From the NCBI GenBank assembly GCA_037043235.1, contig JAWRVZ010000586.1:1-64000 (forward strand): a stretch of 64,000 bases of DNA, in the 5' to 3' direction. The stretch is from Rhodeus uyekii. Taxonomy: Eukaryota; Chordata; Actinopteri; Cypriniformes; Acheilognathidae. Below, one piece after another: positions 36,596 through 48,830 of the stretch. Numbering within the stretch: the first letter of the stretch is position 1; each line of letters starts with the position of its first letter. The notes under the pieces are model-generated. The model did no database searches. It was not told the DNA's origin and saw only the letters and a list, made by a program, of their open reading frames with translations. The position numbers and the translations under genes were made by a program.

Positions 36596-37405
36596 TGTCA
36601 GGGTTCAAAGACAGAGGATCCATTTGCAGTGTCAGAAAGCTGTTTATTGAATCAATGTAGAATGGGCACAAGGTGCAGGTGAAACAGGGAGTCCAAGAGA
36701 AGCAGTCCAAGCTCTGAGCGTAAACCTCGGACAGCAACAGTCCACAGCAGAGAGAGATGGCACCAGGGCGAGAGATGATGGAGAACACTGGGCGGAGAAG
36801 GCAGGTGAGGCAGGCGGGGGAACAGGGACCAGCAGGCGGATGAACTGGAAGGCTGGGGACAGGGAAAACCCAAAAGGGAAAAACAAAAAAAAAAACAAAA
36901 GCAAGGCTGAACTGGGGCAAAAAGGTAGGAGAGGAAAAAACTAAAAATGAACAAAACCACTAAACTAGATAAGAACTAAATCTAAAGGCTAGAAAGGAGA
37001 ACTTGGTCAAAGAAACAAAAGAAAGAAAAACTAGACTAGGCTAGACTAAAGCAACAAGGAGCCGACTAAACAGAAACGAGCCGAGAAAAACAGGCAGAAG
37101 CTAGACGTGACTTTTCAGGAGAAAAAACACACAATCTGGCACGGAACACAAAACACGGGGGGAATATATGGGGAAGCTAATGAGTGAAACACCTGAAGAG
37201 AATGATAACAGATAATGAGCTAACAGATGAACAAGGGGGGGCGGGGTGACAACTGACAGGCGAACGCATGACAACACAACAAGGCGCACGTGCCGAAGCG
37301 CGTGGCGAACGGACATATGACGTCACAGACAAACAAACACGGAGCGCCATGCGCTCCCGACGAACAATGCACAAACACAAGACAGATCAAACCGGCGTCC
37401 TGACA
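36596..37405 (-). mobile_element. Solo LTR (810 bp)
   Basis: The insert starts TGTCAGGGTTC and ends GTCCTGACA, is flanked by near-identical 5-mers cgttt (36591-36595) and cgctt (37406-37410), and is missing from M4 copy C (about 63487). On the minus strand it has TATA-like catatattccc (about 37170) and a promoter-like upstream region, so that is probably the sense strand. Its proline-rich open frames are not conserved proteins. Confidence 0.75.
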
Positions 37406-37539
37406 CGCTTACGCATGCAACATTCAAGCACACAGTTGTGGAGTTAGGTTGAGGAATAGCCTACATCGAGATCATGTGAAACGTAAAGCTGTTTTTTTTT
37501 TATATATATTGTAAAGGTAAACATGCTACAGGAAACTCA

Positions 37540-38518
37540 CTCAAGTGAATCAGATGAGAAATTTTGATCTAACCGTTGGGATGGGGTTGGGTGGGACAAA
37601 ATTCTATATTTGGTCAGTCATGGAACAAATTGTTCTGCGGGAGCTGCTGTATTATTTTATAATTGCCCTGCGAAAGTAGTTGTACACAAAACTAACGCAA
37701 ATGGTCACTGTGTCCTTTCAACTGATGATTTGTTTATTATAGTAGGGAATATATATGGTTATAATAATATTTCTTCAAAACAAAGAATTGTTATCTGAAG
37801 TTTCTGAAATAATAGCAGGCCTGAAACTTACATATTCCACAGACAATATCATATTAGGAGGGGATTTTAACAAAGTTCAGGATGATTGGATGGACCGGTC
37901 ACCTTCTAATTTCCAATATCTCCCACAGCTAAGGAAGTGCATTTCGATTTTTTTAATGATATTTACCCATCCTTAAGAGCTTCTTAGATATAGATTCAAC
38001 ATTGATCACAATTATTGTACTTTTTGTGATTGTGAAATTGAAACAACAGTACATTTGTTTTTTGATGGCTTATTTTGCAAAACCTTTTGGTTTGACATAT
38101 GAGTGGCTTAAACGTACAATTACTTTGATTTCGTCATTTTCTAAAAACGACATCATTTTCGGTGTAATAATGGAAAATGTACACAGTCAATGCATTTTGA
38201 ATAATATTCTCATTCTGGGGAAATTTTATATTCATTACTGTAAAAGTGCCTTAAAACAAATCCACTGTTTTTTTGTTTTTCAGAAAGAATTTTGGATTTA
38301 TTGTAAATCATTAAGATTACTAAAATCGAGAAGTGGAAGAAGACTTTTTGGTTTATTGAAGAAATTTAAGCTGCTGTATAATTGTTTTTTTTTCTTTTCT
38401 TTTCTCTCTCTCTATCTCTTTGTTTCTCTTTCTATGTTTCTTTTTTGGAGTTGTGCTCTGTAAGTGATTATGTATTGCCTTATTGTAATTGTTTTTCTTG
38501 CAATAAAAAAAAGAAAAA
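37540..38518 (+). pseudogene. L1/Tx1-like LINE, internally deleted
   Basis: The 5' part encodes an AP-endonuclease region: HGTNCSAGAAVLFYN, then (after a frameshift at about 37760) LSEVSEIIAGLKLTYSTDN, IILGGDFNKVQDDWMDR, where GGDFN is the conserved endonuclease motif. It then jumps to the ORF2 C-terminus (CTFCDCEIETTVHLFFDG, a Cys/His motif) and a 3' end rich in tttctttttctctctc with aataaaaaaaag. The reverse transcriptase is missing. Copy C (63615-64000) shares the 5' part but deletes more. Confidence 0.7.
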
Positions 38519-39835
38519 AATTCAATCACTCCTGTCACCGGTGAGAAATGTAAGGAAATCATTGTAACGAGAGGTTTTACAGAGCGTATTTCTCGAGGGA
38601 GTTTCGACTACCTGTGATTTCCCGCACGTAGGTCAGCTTCACGCGCTGTCAGTCTGTTTGAATTTATAAACTATATTAAGCGTTATAGCCAGCAGTTTCA
38701 ATATATTTGCTGTGAGTTTTGGTAAATATTAATGCATAATGTGACATGATGCATTGAATACTACTGTGATGTACCTTAGTATTTTATGTTTGGGGAGAGA
38801 TGGATTAATATTTTTTAACTTTATCAACATAAATATGTTTCCTCGCGCATAACCCTCAGGTATTCCTTATAGCCTATGCGTCAGAACCAAAAATCAAACA
38901 CTTTAAGTATACAATTTATCAATTAAAATAAATCACCATATTTTAGTTCTGTGATATTTTATGGTACTAAGTTGGTCATTAATTGATCATAATTATTGTT
39001 TATATTACAGTTAAATAAATAAAAAATGTATGGATAGAAGTCCATCTAGAAAAAGGAAAGGCAGATAGACTGCATTTCACTTTACATCCAGTTTATGCAG
39101 TTGAAAAATGTTTTTAGATTTTCCCCAGTGTTATCAGTCCTTTTTTTTCTTTTTATTAAACGTCTTTTAACACGATTGTTTCTATTTTCAGAATACTTTT
39201 TTCTCAAGTCCACTATAATGATTTCTTTATCAACAAGCCATTTTGTATTTGTGTGGCCATGCTTTTAATTAAACTCGTACCACAAAATGACTTTGTGGGC
39301 AAAAATAGGCACAGTCAGAGGGAGAAAGAGAATACAAACAAACCGAAACAAAAGAAAATACAACGTCAACAGCGTTGGGCGGGGGAGTGGCATCCGTTCG
39401 CAGATTACCTTTTTAATACCCAACAATCACTGAGAACTATAACGTTATATAGCAGGGAGCCACAGCTTTTGGCCTGCTCTTTCACGAGTTCTTTGGGACG
39501 CTGCCAACAACTCGTCCTGCCAGCACAACTCAACACACTGAGCCACTAGCTCCGCCCCTCTCTCTTGCGCAGACTCCAGTTTTAAAGACTGCACCTCCGA
39601 AGACGGGCCAATCCGCGTTGTTAATACAACAACAGGGACTCCTGTCCACAATTTCAATGTATCCAAAAATATGTCAGAGGACGTAACAATAGAAAACATT
39701 ACAATAAAATAAAAAGCTATGTATTGACCACTAAGACCACATTCAGCCGTCCACTGTCCATTACATCTATCCTTGATTGATGGCAAGTTCATCATAAGTT
39801 TTAAGCCATATATTTGACAACTCGGCTTCTTAAAA
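38519..39835. other. Unrecognised sequence
   Basis: Single-copy within the window. The first 30 bases (caatcactcctgtcaccggtgag) resemble 4452-4478, so the LINE probably inserted into a relative of block d1. Two overlapping frames on opposite strands, 39253-39549 (+) and 39445-39795 (-), show no recognisable domain. The minus frame has a hydrophobic stretch (QYIAFYFIVMFSIV). I cannot say whether either was ever coding. Confidence 0.3.
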
Positions 39836-40060
39836 ATATGTAGTATTTATATAGAAAAAGTATATATATCAAGAAAAAGATGTGCTTGAGATTAATTTGT
39901 AAAATGATATTCCAAATTTGGATTAAATTTATAGTTAATATTTAACAAAAGTTGTTAACATTGTTCTCTTGGTTGATTTTTATTACCAAAAAAAAAAAAG
40001 ATCTGATTATTTGAAAAAAAACAACAACAAAAAACATGACTAATTACTAGATTACCAAAA
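39836..40060 (+). repeat. Fragment of the 'c' repeat
   Basis: It matches 2465-2760 and 21665-21900 (atatatatcaagaaaaagat, aacaaaagttgttaacattg). Non-coding. Confidence 0.75.
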
Positions 40061-40972
40061 TAATTACCCCTGAGACCCCTGATCTAAATGGAGCGTCTTG
40101 TTATCCGAACTCTGCATTAAATAACTTATGGTCTTTTCCACACAAACTTTTTATATCTACTAAAACTAAACAACTCCATTTCAACATTTTTCGTAGATAG
40201 TGCCCGTGCAATTTATTGCCATTGAAATCAGCAAAAATTGTGTGCCACGCTTGAATGTGATGATGACTCTCTGCAATTCGTGTTCCCTGCAGCCTATTCT
40301 CTCACTTGTCACACAGGAAATGTTCTCTTCCAGGATCAGCCTGCAACTGAGCAAAGGCAGCAAACCCGCGACCTTGCCGATGAAAGCACAGCTGCCACAA
40401 CGTCATCAGAAAAACACCTACCACTTTTGACATTTGTGTAAAGTATGTGCTTGCGTGACATAATGGAAGGTATGGTAACGTAAAGGCCTCGGATTTAGGG
40501 ATGGGTTCACTTCAAAGAGCTGAAAAAAACTGAAGACTTCAAAAGCCTTGAGTTCAAAGACTGAACTGTTGTTTATTGCAACGTTGAGCCGATCAACCAA
40601 TCACAGTTCGGCAATCACTGTGTGCATTATGTTGAGCTGCCGAATGCACACAGATGTGCTGATTAGCTGTAGGAATCAACTTCATGGACCTGTTTTTCTA
40701 TTTCTTGAGCAATCCTTGACATGTTTTTGATCTGATTTTACACGGATGCCTGGATATGACAATGAAAGGGTTGAGTATTGTTTGGGTTTTTTATTATACC
40801 AGTACCAAATTTTTACTTTTAAAGTAGCACTGGTGCCTAAACTTAAAAAAAGAAGAAGAAAACAACAGTTTAATGATGTTAAAGAACGGCTTTTTATTGA
40901 AATAAATTATATACAAAATTCTTTAAATTGAACTATCAAAAGTTTAAAGTATACTTCTAGAAATGGTATACT
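40061..40972. other. Unrecognised sequence
   Basis: It starts with a possible hAT-type end (gagacccctgatc). A short frame at 40238-40441 (+) has two cysteines and a Thr/Glu-rich tail and is preceded by a stop; no family is recognised. The last part (40945-40972, agtatacttctagaaatgg) belongs to the inverted-repeat arm seen at 57545-57575. Confidence 0.3.
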
Positions 40973-42254
40973 CACTGTTGCCAACTATTTTCAAAGGAAA
41001 GTCGCTAAAGCCTGGCCAAAAAGTCGCTAGATGACGTCATACGTAAATTAGCATATTTGTGACGTCATCACGCTGTACTAGACTGCATAATTAGAAGGCG
41101 GGCTTATGTGCACACAGAAGCGGATGAGGATGAATATCTAATGTTATTCATAATGTAGCCTAATTAACGAACAATAACTATAACAAAGCCATTTTTATCA
41201 GATTATTGTAAATTAATATAATTCCATTTGTAGCCTTCAGTAAATTAAAAAAGCTCAGCTTTTTTCAGCCTGTATCAGGCATAAGATTAGTAATGAATGT
41301 GTGCATATTGTGAATTAATTTAATAAGCTAAGTTACCTAGCTTTCCTGGTAGCTTTTAATAAATTAACATGTCTACGAAAAGGATGAATAAAACAATTAA
41401 TTATAAAAAATTAATATGTTTACTTTCTTCAATGATGAAAAAAATCAGTCAAAGCTCAACTTTAGGTGAAGAGACAGGGCAAAATAAAAACAAAGAGAAA
41501 AAGAGAGATCTGGGGATAAGAAGAAAGACAAGTAATCCACTGCCCACTGACATGGTTTTCAAGCTATATTGTTATCATATTTTTTGGCCTAAAGAACATC
41601 TTAAAATCCACATCATAGAAATCAAAATTTTCTCAGGGGAGCATGGCCCCAAATCCCCCTAACAACCTCACATCTGGGATCTCGCTGATTATAAAACTAT
41701 AAGTAAATTTCTAGGTATGATTAAGGGATGTACAATAAGATCATGGAGAATAAGGCATTAATATTTTACATTCATAATTAGCCTAGTAAATGGCCAATAT
41801 CCTAATTTGCATGCTAAAAAAACCCTAATAGTGAGAATTGGACCGTAAAATAAAGTGTTTCCAGTTAGGGTTTAATTATGTTTAGACAAAGAACATTTTG
41901 CATCCCGTGCTGCCATTGGCGGGAACAGCCAGCAGCGGCTTCCCGCAAATGCGCGATTCATTTACGTCTGGACGTGGAGGAGTGAAGATCTCCTGCTCTC
42001 CCTGCATCTGGGAGCGGCTGCTGCGCGAGGTTTGGGCCGCCTGTGAGTGCTTTGGGATGGGGATGCGGCCCACGGCTGCACTCGCTGCTCCTTGAGAAGA
42101 GTAAGAACTATATGTGCTTTCACTTCAGAAAGTCGCCAATAGCTCCAGATAAAATCGCTAGATTTGTCGCTAGTCGCTTTTTTGAAAATTTGTCGCTAGA
42201 GGGGTCTGAAAAGTCGCTAAATATAGCGACAAAGTCGTTAAGTTGGCAACACTG
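40973..42254. mobile_element. hAT transposon (1282 bp) of the 'gttgccaact...gtcgcta' family
   Basis: The ends CACTGTTGCCAACT and AGTTGGCAACACTG (one mismatch) contain multiple agtcgct units just inside. The 8-bp duplication ggtatact is at 40965-40972 and 42255-42262. The inverted copy at about 57550 has ggtatact once (on the opposite strand) and no element. The interior is mostly AT-rich; a lysine-rich frame at 41369-41662 is not recognised, and 41890-42100 is GC-rich and non-coding. Confidence 0.9.
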
Positions 42255-42262
42255 GGTATACT

Positions 42263-42790
42263 TTGTCTCACACCCATGTATTAAATGTATTTACAGACAA
42301 ATTATTTCATAACAGGTGCTACTAAAATAACGTTCTAACTGGCAAGACAATATTGAGCGCTTATATGTGTGATATGGATCAACTGCATATCGTGTTCAAG
42401 TGGTTTTTGGCCAACCAAGCTGAAGGCATGTTCAAGATGGCTGGTATTGATAGGGTTTTAGAGGACCAATCTGGAGAAATGCTTTCACCGTCAGATTGTG
42501 AAGTGGTATCACAAGGTGAAGTGAAGTAAAGTGAAGTAAAGTGAAGTAAAGTGAAGTGAAGTGAGGTGAAAAGGTTTCATCTCTGTCAGAATCAGGCTTA
42601 AATGTTGGAGCCAAAATAAGTCTTTTTGGTTCAGGAGCTAAAAAGCAGGATATGCAGTTTATGTTAGAATTTAGTCTGATTTTGACTTGTGATGTGTGTG
42701 CTACAACACCGATGACTAGCTGGATACCAGCATATGTAGTCATTTCTTTTTGTAATGTTTAGCTATGGTTTGATTTACATGTTTTTAGTT
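42263..42790 (+). repeat. Left arm of the large inverted repeat, outer part
   Basis: Reverse complement of 57442-57540 joined to 50600-51296, i.e. the opposite arm with the 6.1 kb recombinase retrotransposon removed. It contains the uninterrupted target gagcgcttatatgtgtgatat (42355-42375) and a short (about 10-unit) version of the pentanucleotide array (42514-42575, gtgaagtaaa units). Confidence 0.85.
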
Positions 42791-43430
42791 TATGAGTGCC
42801 TGCTGTACGTAGTGACCGCATTATTAATTCATTACATTCATGTCTAGAGGTCGGGACCAAACGTGAAAGACATTGAGGACCACGCTTCCAGAAAGGAAGA
42901 AGCACAGTAAAGCATTTAGTAAAGTTTATCAATCCTACTGGTAAGGTGTAGTGTTTCAATGCGTTTTATCACACAATGTTTGCTCAGAGAAATGTACTTT
43001 GATGCCAAAGCTTAGATTTTAAAGTGTATGATGGTTCTTAGAAGAATGTCTCTTGCAAGACAGCTCTTTATCTTAATTCAGTGTTTCAGTTCACAGTACA
43101 AGCTGCTCCACACAAACTCCATCACGAATGTGCTGAACGTGATTTCAGAACAGCTAAATGGTGTTTTTAAATGCCTCAGCTTTTCTGAAATCAGTGTAAA
43201 TGACAGTTTCACAGGGCCGAATTTACAATTACCCTTCGTATTGTATTGTATTACAATTGTTTTCATTAAAGGGTTACTACATATGCAGCTACACACTGAT
43301 GCATTATTATGTAGTGTTCACTTTATTACTTTATACAATTAATACAATTGTAATACCATACAGCACATTTGTGGATAGAGATAATGGCAAGGATAAAATA
43401 AATAATTTACAAAAATGTTCCCTTTCAAAT
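42790..43430 (-). repeat. L2-flanking segment 'e', inverted copy
   Basis: Inverted copy of 13781-14397 and 49931-50560. Non-coding despite several 60-100 codon frames that occur on both strands at the same place. Confidence 0.65.
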
Positions 43431-45495
43431 CTTTCATCACAGACAACATTCTAGTTAAACCCCTGCATGTTTCTGACCATTTTTTCATTACATTTCATAT
43501 GCAAGTTACTACTTCTGCAACACCAACCCCTCTACGAGTCACTTTCAGGCTCTCTTTCTCCTTCCCATTTTTTCTCTGTCGTCTCAGCCTCACTTCCTTC
43601 TCCCAAACAGTTCTCATCTCTGGATGTGAATACTGCAAAAGACACTTAATTTTCCACTCTAACGTCTTGTCTAGACAATATCTGTCCGCTCTCTTCCAGG
43701 TGCTACTCCATCTAACCCCTGGCTAATGGATGTTCTTCGTGAACCAAGTTAAGGGCAACTGAGAGAGAATGGCACAAATCAAAGGACCGGGCTAACCTGA
43801 GCTAACCTCTACCCTTTCTACTGATGTCCTTACAGTTAAATATTTGCATTTCCTCACCAAGATTCTAACATGCATGCACTTTTCAAAACATTCAGCTGTC
43901 TCCTCTGTCCCTCTCCATTCTCTACCTCTTTAACTGCCAATGATTTTGCCCGTTTCTTATTCACTATCAGCAGTCAGTTCTCAGCTCCACACACACATGA
44001 AAATAGATTGACCTCTGATGTAACCAGAATTTTTTTTTCAACCACCTCTCCACTCACAGAGGTAGATGTATCTAAACTTCTCCTTACCAGCACTCACTCA
44101 CATCATCAACACATCGGGAACCTTCCCTACTGCATTCAAGCAGGCTCGGGTAACCCCACTGCTCGAAAAACCCACATTAAACACATCACCCGTTGATAAT
44201 TACAGACATGGCTCTCTCCTACCATTCAAAAACTCTTGAATGTGTTATTTTTACCCTTCTTGTCTCTCTCAGAATGGCCAGTTGGACTTCAACCAGTCTG
44301 GCTTCAACCGAGACTGCACTACTATCCGTTGCTGAAGCTCTAAGGAGTGCAAAAGCTGATTCAAAATTGTCAGTTCTCATTCTTTTAGATCTATCTGCCG
44401 CTTTTGACACTGTTAATCATCTTATCCTTCTATCTACCCTCTCGTAACTATCTAGGCATCCTCTTCAGTGGTTTGAATCCTATCTCACGGATGGGTCTTT
44501 CAGGGTTGGCACTGTGGCACCGGGCCGCGGAGCGCATTCGCGGACCGGTCCGTGAGCTGCTGCAAACGTCTGCAAGCGGCTGTGGCTCTGTGCCTATGGA
44601 GGCGTTTGAACAGTCCACCACCCCCCCCCCCGCCCCCGGTCAACAATCTCGAGCTGTCACTGGTCCGCGGGACAATTATCACACGTTTACCGGTCCGCGG
44701 CACAAAAAGGGTTGGGGACCACTGGTCCACTTCTCTTCTCCACGTACGCCACATCACTGGGTCCCATCACACGGCTTCACTACGCCAATGACAAAGCTCA
44801 TCTTTAACCAGATGATCCCACGGTGGCTGCGAGAATCACAAGCTGCCTAGCGGACATCTCGGCATGGATGAACAGAGTATCATCTGCAATTCAACCTGGC
44901 AAAGACGGAGCTACTAGTCTTTCCCACTGATCCAACACTACAGTATGATTTCACTGTCCAGATCAGTACCACCACAATTACTCCTTCAAGGTCTGCCAGA
45001 ACCCTTGGAGTGATCTTTGATGAGCTGCTGACCTGATCAAATTCAAAGCACTGACTCTTGAATACAGACTTACACAAGCTCAGCACCTTCATACTCACTG
45101 TTACAAATCTACACACCTACCAGAAACCTTTGATCGATCAATGAGCGACGACTCGCGGTTACATCACAGAAAGGCAAAAAAAATCACTCTCAAGAACATT
45201 TTTATTCACCGCTCCTTGCTGGTGGAACAATCTCCCTGCTGCCCTCATCCAGAATGCAGATTCCTTGTCAAGGTTTAAAAGACTACTGAAAACACATCTC
45301 TTCCATGAGCACCTAACATGACACACACACAAAAAAGTATAATTAATTCTCTTACTTTCTTATGTAATGTTCGAAACTTTGTATTGTAAGCATATGTACT
45401 TTTGTATCTTCAGGACAGATCGCTTTCTGAATTCCTCAAGTTGTAAGTCACTTTGGATAAAAGCGTCTGCTAAATGAATAAATGTAAATGTAAAT
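43430..45495 (+). mobile_element. L2-type LINE, copy 3, uninterrupted at the 34-bp site
   Basis: The plus-strand decayed frames run VSDHFFITF, SLPSPKQFSSLDVNTA, LTANDFARF, SVLILLDLSAAFDTVNH, then a hAT-like insert (44500-44735), then LAKTELLVFP and WWNNLPAALIQNADSLSRF, ending in the tail gcgtctgctaaatgaataaa (45495). It lacks the 1486-bp insertion of copy 1. The internal deletion after GVIFDELLT is the same, so all copies descend from one defective L2. Confidence 0.8.
44500..44735. mobile_element. hAT-like insert in L2, copy 3
   Basis: Same insertion as 10890-11128 in inverted orientation. The right terminus ggttggggaccactg is well kept; accggtccg motifs sit near both ends. The left terminus and target duplication are unclear. 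Confidence 0.6.
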
Positions 45496-45544
45496 ATATA
45501 TAAAATATATATATTTTCAAAAAAATATATAAAAAAATACTATC

Positions 45545-47530
45545 AAAATAGATGGTGAAGAGAAATGTTTCAATGAAGGTAAAATAACATCAAATACTAT
45601 GCTAGTATAAAGTTGATTTTGCACTATAAGTTTGTGCTGCTGGTATCGTGTCTGGGATGGATAAGATTTGGCACATGTTTTTAAATAAATATTTCAGGTG
45701 AATTGTCACATTCAGTTGCTTTGTCTTTATTGAATTACTGGCTTACTGGCACATAAAGCTTACTGGCACATTATGTAACTTTTTGTAAATCAAATGTTGT
45801 AGTTTTTCTGTTCGTACAAACAACACTTCTCGAAGGTCTTTGATGCCAGAATTTAGGTTTTATTCTTCCAAATAAAACAGAGCTGATCTGCAGGGTCAGC
45901 TCTTGAGAAAGGGAAATCTCCCATTATATTCTCTAGGTCCTAGACATTCGAAACATGTTACATGATTGTTTACTTTTCTCCATAACTTGTATGGAATTCA
46001 GTAACTTGGCCTGAATTCAGCACTCTGTGTCCATTTAACACCCATTTAACACCCAGCGCTGTGAGGTGTGTGGGTCTCCAGCCTTTTGCAGACCTCAGCA
46101 CTTTCTCAGCTGAATATCATCATACAGATAAAATAAATGTGTATTATCATACAGTTGAATCCTAATAAAATACTTATTATTCATGCAATAACCATTTCAA
46201 CATCAGCTCGGTTTTGTTTGGAAGAATAAAACCTAAATTCTGGCATCAAAGACCTTCGAGAAGTGTTGTTTGTATGAAGAGAAAAACTACAACGCTTGAG
46301 CCACAACAACTTCAGTGAAGATACAGGTATATTCACAAATGGTGCATTAAGATGGTACATACTTTTTACATACTAAAATTAAACCTGACTGGTGACTTTT
46401 TATATGATAAAAATCCGCATTATTGCTATTTACTGCGCCGGATGAGGAAGGTTCCATTTTAGTGCAATTTGAACAAACCAACCAATCTCAATGGGGGATA
46501 TGACTCCGAGGAGCGAGGGGGGGCGAGGCCGAGCTTGATGCAGAGACAGAAACATTTCACAACCATGGAGCTGCACATGTAACATCACATTTGTCAAAGC
46601 CATCATGGAATAATTACTTCTTGTTGTGTTTGAAATTGAGCATGTTTGATTTTGAGCTGTACGGAGTCAATGTCACTATTATAGCGTTTAGCGCCATGCG
46701 GATTGTATTTTGTTTTTCCATCATTTGAAATGGGTTGATTTGCTGAAGAGTTGAAAGCGATATGATCGCATCCATGTTATCATGATGATTTTGCAAATTA
46801 ACGGCCAACACCGATGTTCCGTTGACAATGTAAGTCCAAGTACAGGTCTGTTTACTGACGATCATCTTCAAGCTATACTAAGAGGCTTGGTTCTTTCTTC
46901 CTTCGAGCCAAATGCAGTTCAGGTATGTGAGAGGAAGCGCTGCCAGGTTTAAAGTCATATTCAGAAGAACCGTTCATGTTCTTCAATATTCTATGTATGT
47001 TCAGGACAGCTCAATGAAGTTAAAGAACTGTCAGTAATGACGTTTGAGGAAAAAATAAGAGAAAAAGACCATTCATTGAGTCCGTAAATTCACCATTATT
47101 GCACACTCAATAAGGGCTTCGTAAAGAAGGTGCTTAAAAGAGTCCCAAAAAAACCGTAAAAAAAATATCAATGGGTAACCTGTCTGGCTATATTCTCTCA
47201 TTGGTTGTCCTTATGTTACTCCCTTTAGACATTTCTCTGTTCTCTATTCAAACAGACAAATAATAAAGTTGAGAGACATAAACGTTCTCCCTCAGCGTTG
47301 AGTAGCCTACTTATTCATTCAATGAAGCCATAATTCAATAAAGGCAAAACAATTGTGTGTGAATGTGTTGAATCAATTCACCTGAAACATTTATTTAAAA
47401 AGACGAAAAGAAAAAACGCCGGTTGCGTCAAATCTAATCACGATAATCAGTCTTTTAGGATCAACTTTATTCTAGCATAGTATTTGATATTATTTTAACT
47501 TCATTGAAAAAAAAATCTTTACCAATATAA
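45545..47530 (-). mobile_element. Long-TIR element 'd2', copy 3
   Basis: Inverted copy of 24690-26640. Its outer ends (45550-45740 and 47340-47530) are imperfect inverted repeats including catcaaatactatgctagt and ctagcatagtatttgatatt. It contains the hairpin 45795-46300 and lacks the hAT of copy 1. No transposase. Confidence 0.6.
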
Positions 47531-48560
47531 TAATTCTATTATAATATTATAAAATACACAACAATTTTCTGCAATATTACAAAAAGTAACATTTTTTGCA
47601 CATTATATATTTTATCCTTGGCATTATCTCTATCCACAAATGTGCTGTAATTGTATTAATTGTTTAAAGGAATAAATTGAACTATATAAAAAGGCATACA
47701 TTTTTCAGTTCACAGTACAAGCTGCTCCACACAAACTCCATCATGAATGTGCTGAATGTGAATGTGGTGTTGTTAAATGCCTCTCAGCTTTTCTGAAATC
47801 AGTGTAAATCACAGTTTCACAGGGAAATTGTTACATATCAAACTGATGCATTTTTATATAGTGTTCACTTTAATAGACCTTTTTTTAAATATATTTGTCG
47901 TTTTAGTTTTTAGATTAAAACTAATTCTAATTCTTTTTCTGCTTCTCTCATACAGGGAGCATTTTGACTATACCTTTGACTATACTACCATGGTCCATTT
48001 GACTATACCTTTATTGTTCTAAAAACGTTTATTTTGCTTTTTACGAGTTTACACATGGTCTTCTTTCATTGTTGTTCAGCTGTTTTTTTCTCCTTTTCTT
48101 TCTGATAGTATTACAAGTTTTATCTTTTCTGCCTCAACAGTTTCTGCCTCTAAAGTGAGAATCTCTTGTTAAAATGACTAGTTCTGTAAGCATTGCAATA
48201 AGAGAAAGCTCCTATGCGATATCACAAAGCGCAAATGCCTTGTTACAGCAGCATGATTATTTGTAAGGAATCGTTTTTGGAGCAACCACTAAAAATGAGT
48301 CCAATTTACATTATTGAAGAAGTTGTTCCAATAAGAAATAACATGAGGGCTAGAGACATTCTCTTGTAAAAAAAAAAAAAAAAAGAATAGGGATCTAATT
48401 TTAGAATAGTTAAAGTTAAAGTATTATTCAGAACGCTAAAGGGAATTGAAATTGAGACCACCTGTGAGTTTAATATTACTGATTTCTTAATGTAGTGAAC
48501 TTTGTTTTTCCATATAAATTTACCAGACATACTGTCAATCACTTTACATGTTGATAAGCA
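47531..48560 (-). repeat. Block 'd1', copy 3 (partial)
   Basis: Inverted copy of 6090-7370 and 23460-24690, ending abruptly at a rearranged hairpin near 48540-48565 where hAT and L2 pieces begin. Confidence 0.65.
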
Positions 48561-48830
48561 CAAATGCGAATGCGCTCCGCGGCCCGGTACCATTTCATCT
48601 GTCATTGGTGTAGTGATGATAGGAGAAGCCGTGTGCCTCTATGATGGGACCCAGTGATGTGGCGTACGTGGAGAAGAGAAGTGGCACAGCGCCACAGCCG
48701 CTTGCAGACGTTTGCAGCAGCTCACGGACCGGTCCGCGAATGCGCTCCGCGGCCCGGTACCATTTCATCTACGTACCGGTCCGTGAAATCGCTCCGCGGC
48801 CCGGTGCCACAGTGCCAACCCTGAAAGACC
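48561..48830. mobile_element. Scrambled hAT/L2 pieces
   Basis: A hAT-end piece (gcgctccgcggcccggtacc) occurs at about 48573 and 48743, enclosing about 85 bases of L2 RT sequence (48602-48686, containing the SLGPIIEAHGF coding region) and another hAT portion. Compared with copies 1 and 3, the internal hAT is shortened and its end duplicated. Confidence 0.6.

Noticed and set aside
36540..36960. Three overlapping Pro/Phe-rich minus-strand frames
   Set aside because: They lie inside a solo LTR and all three frames are open at once because of base composition.
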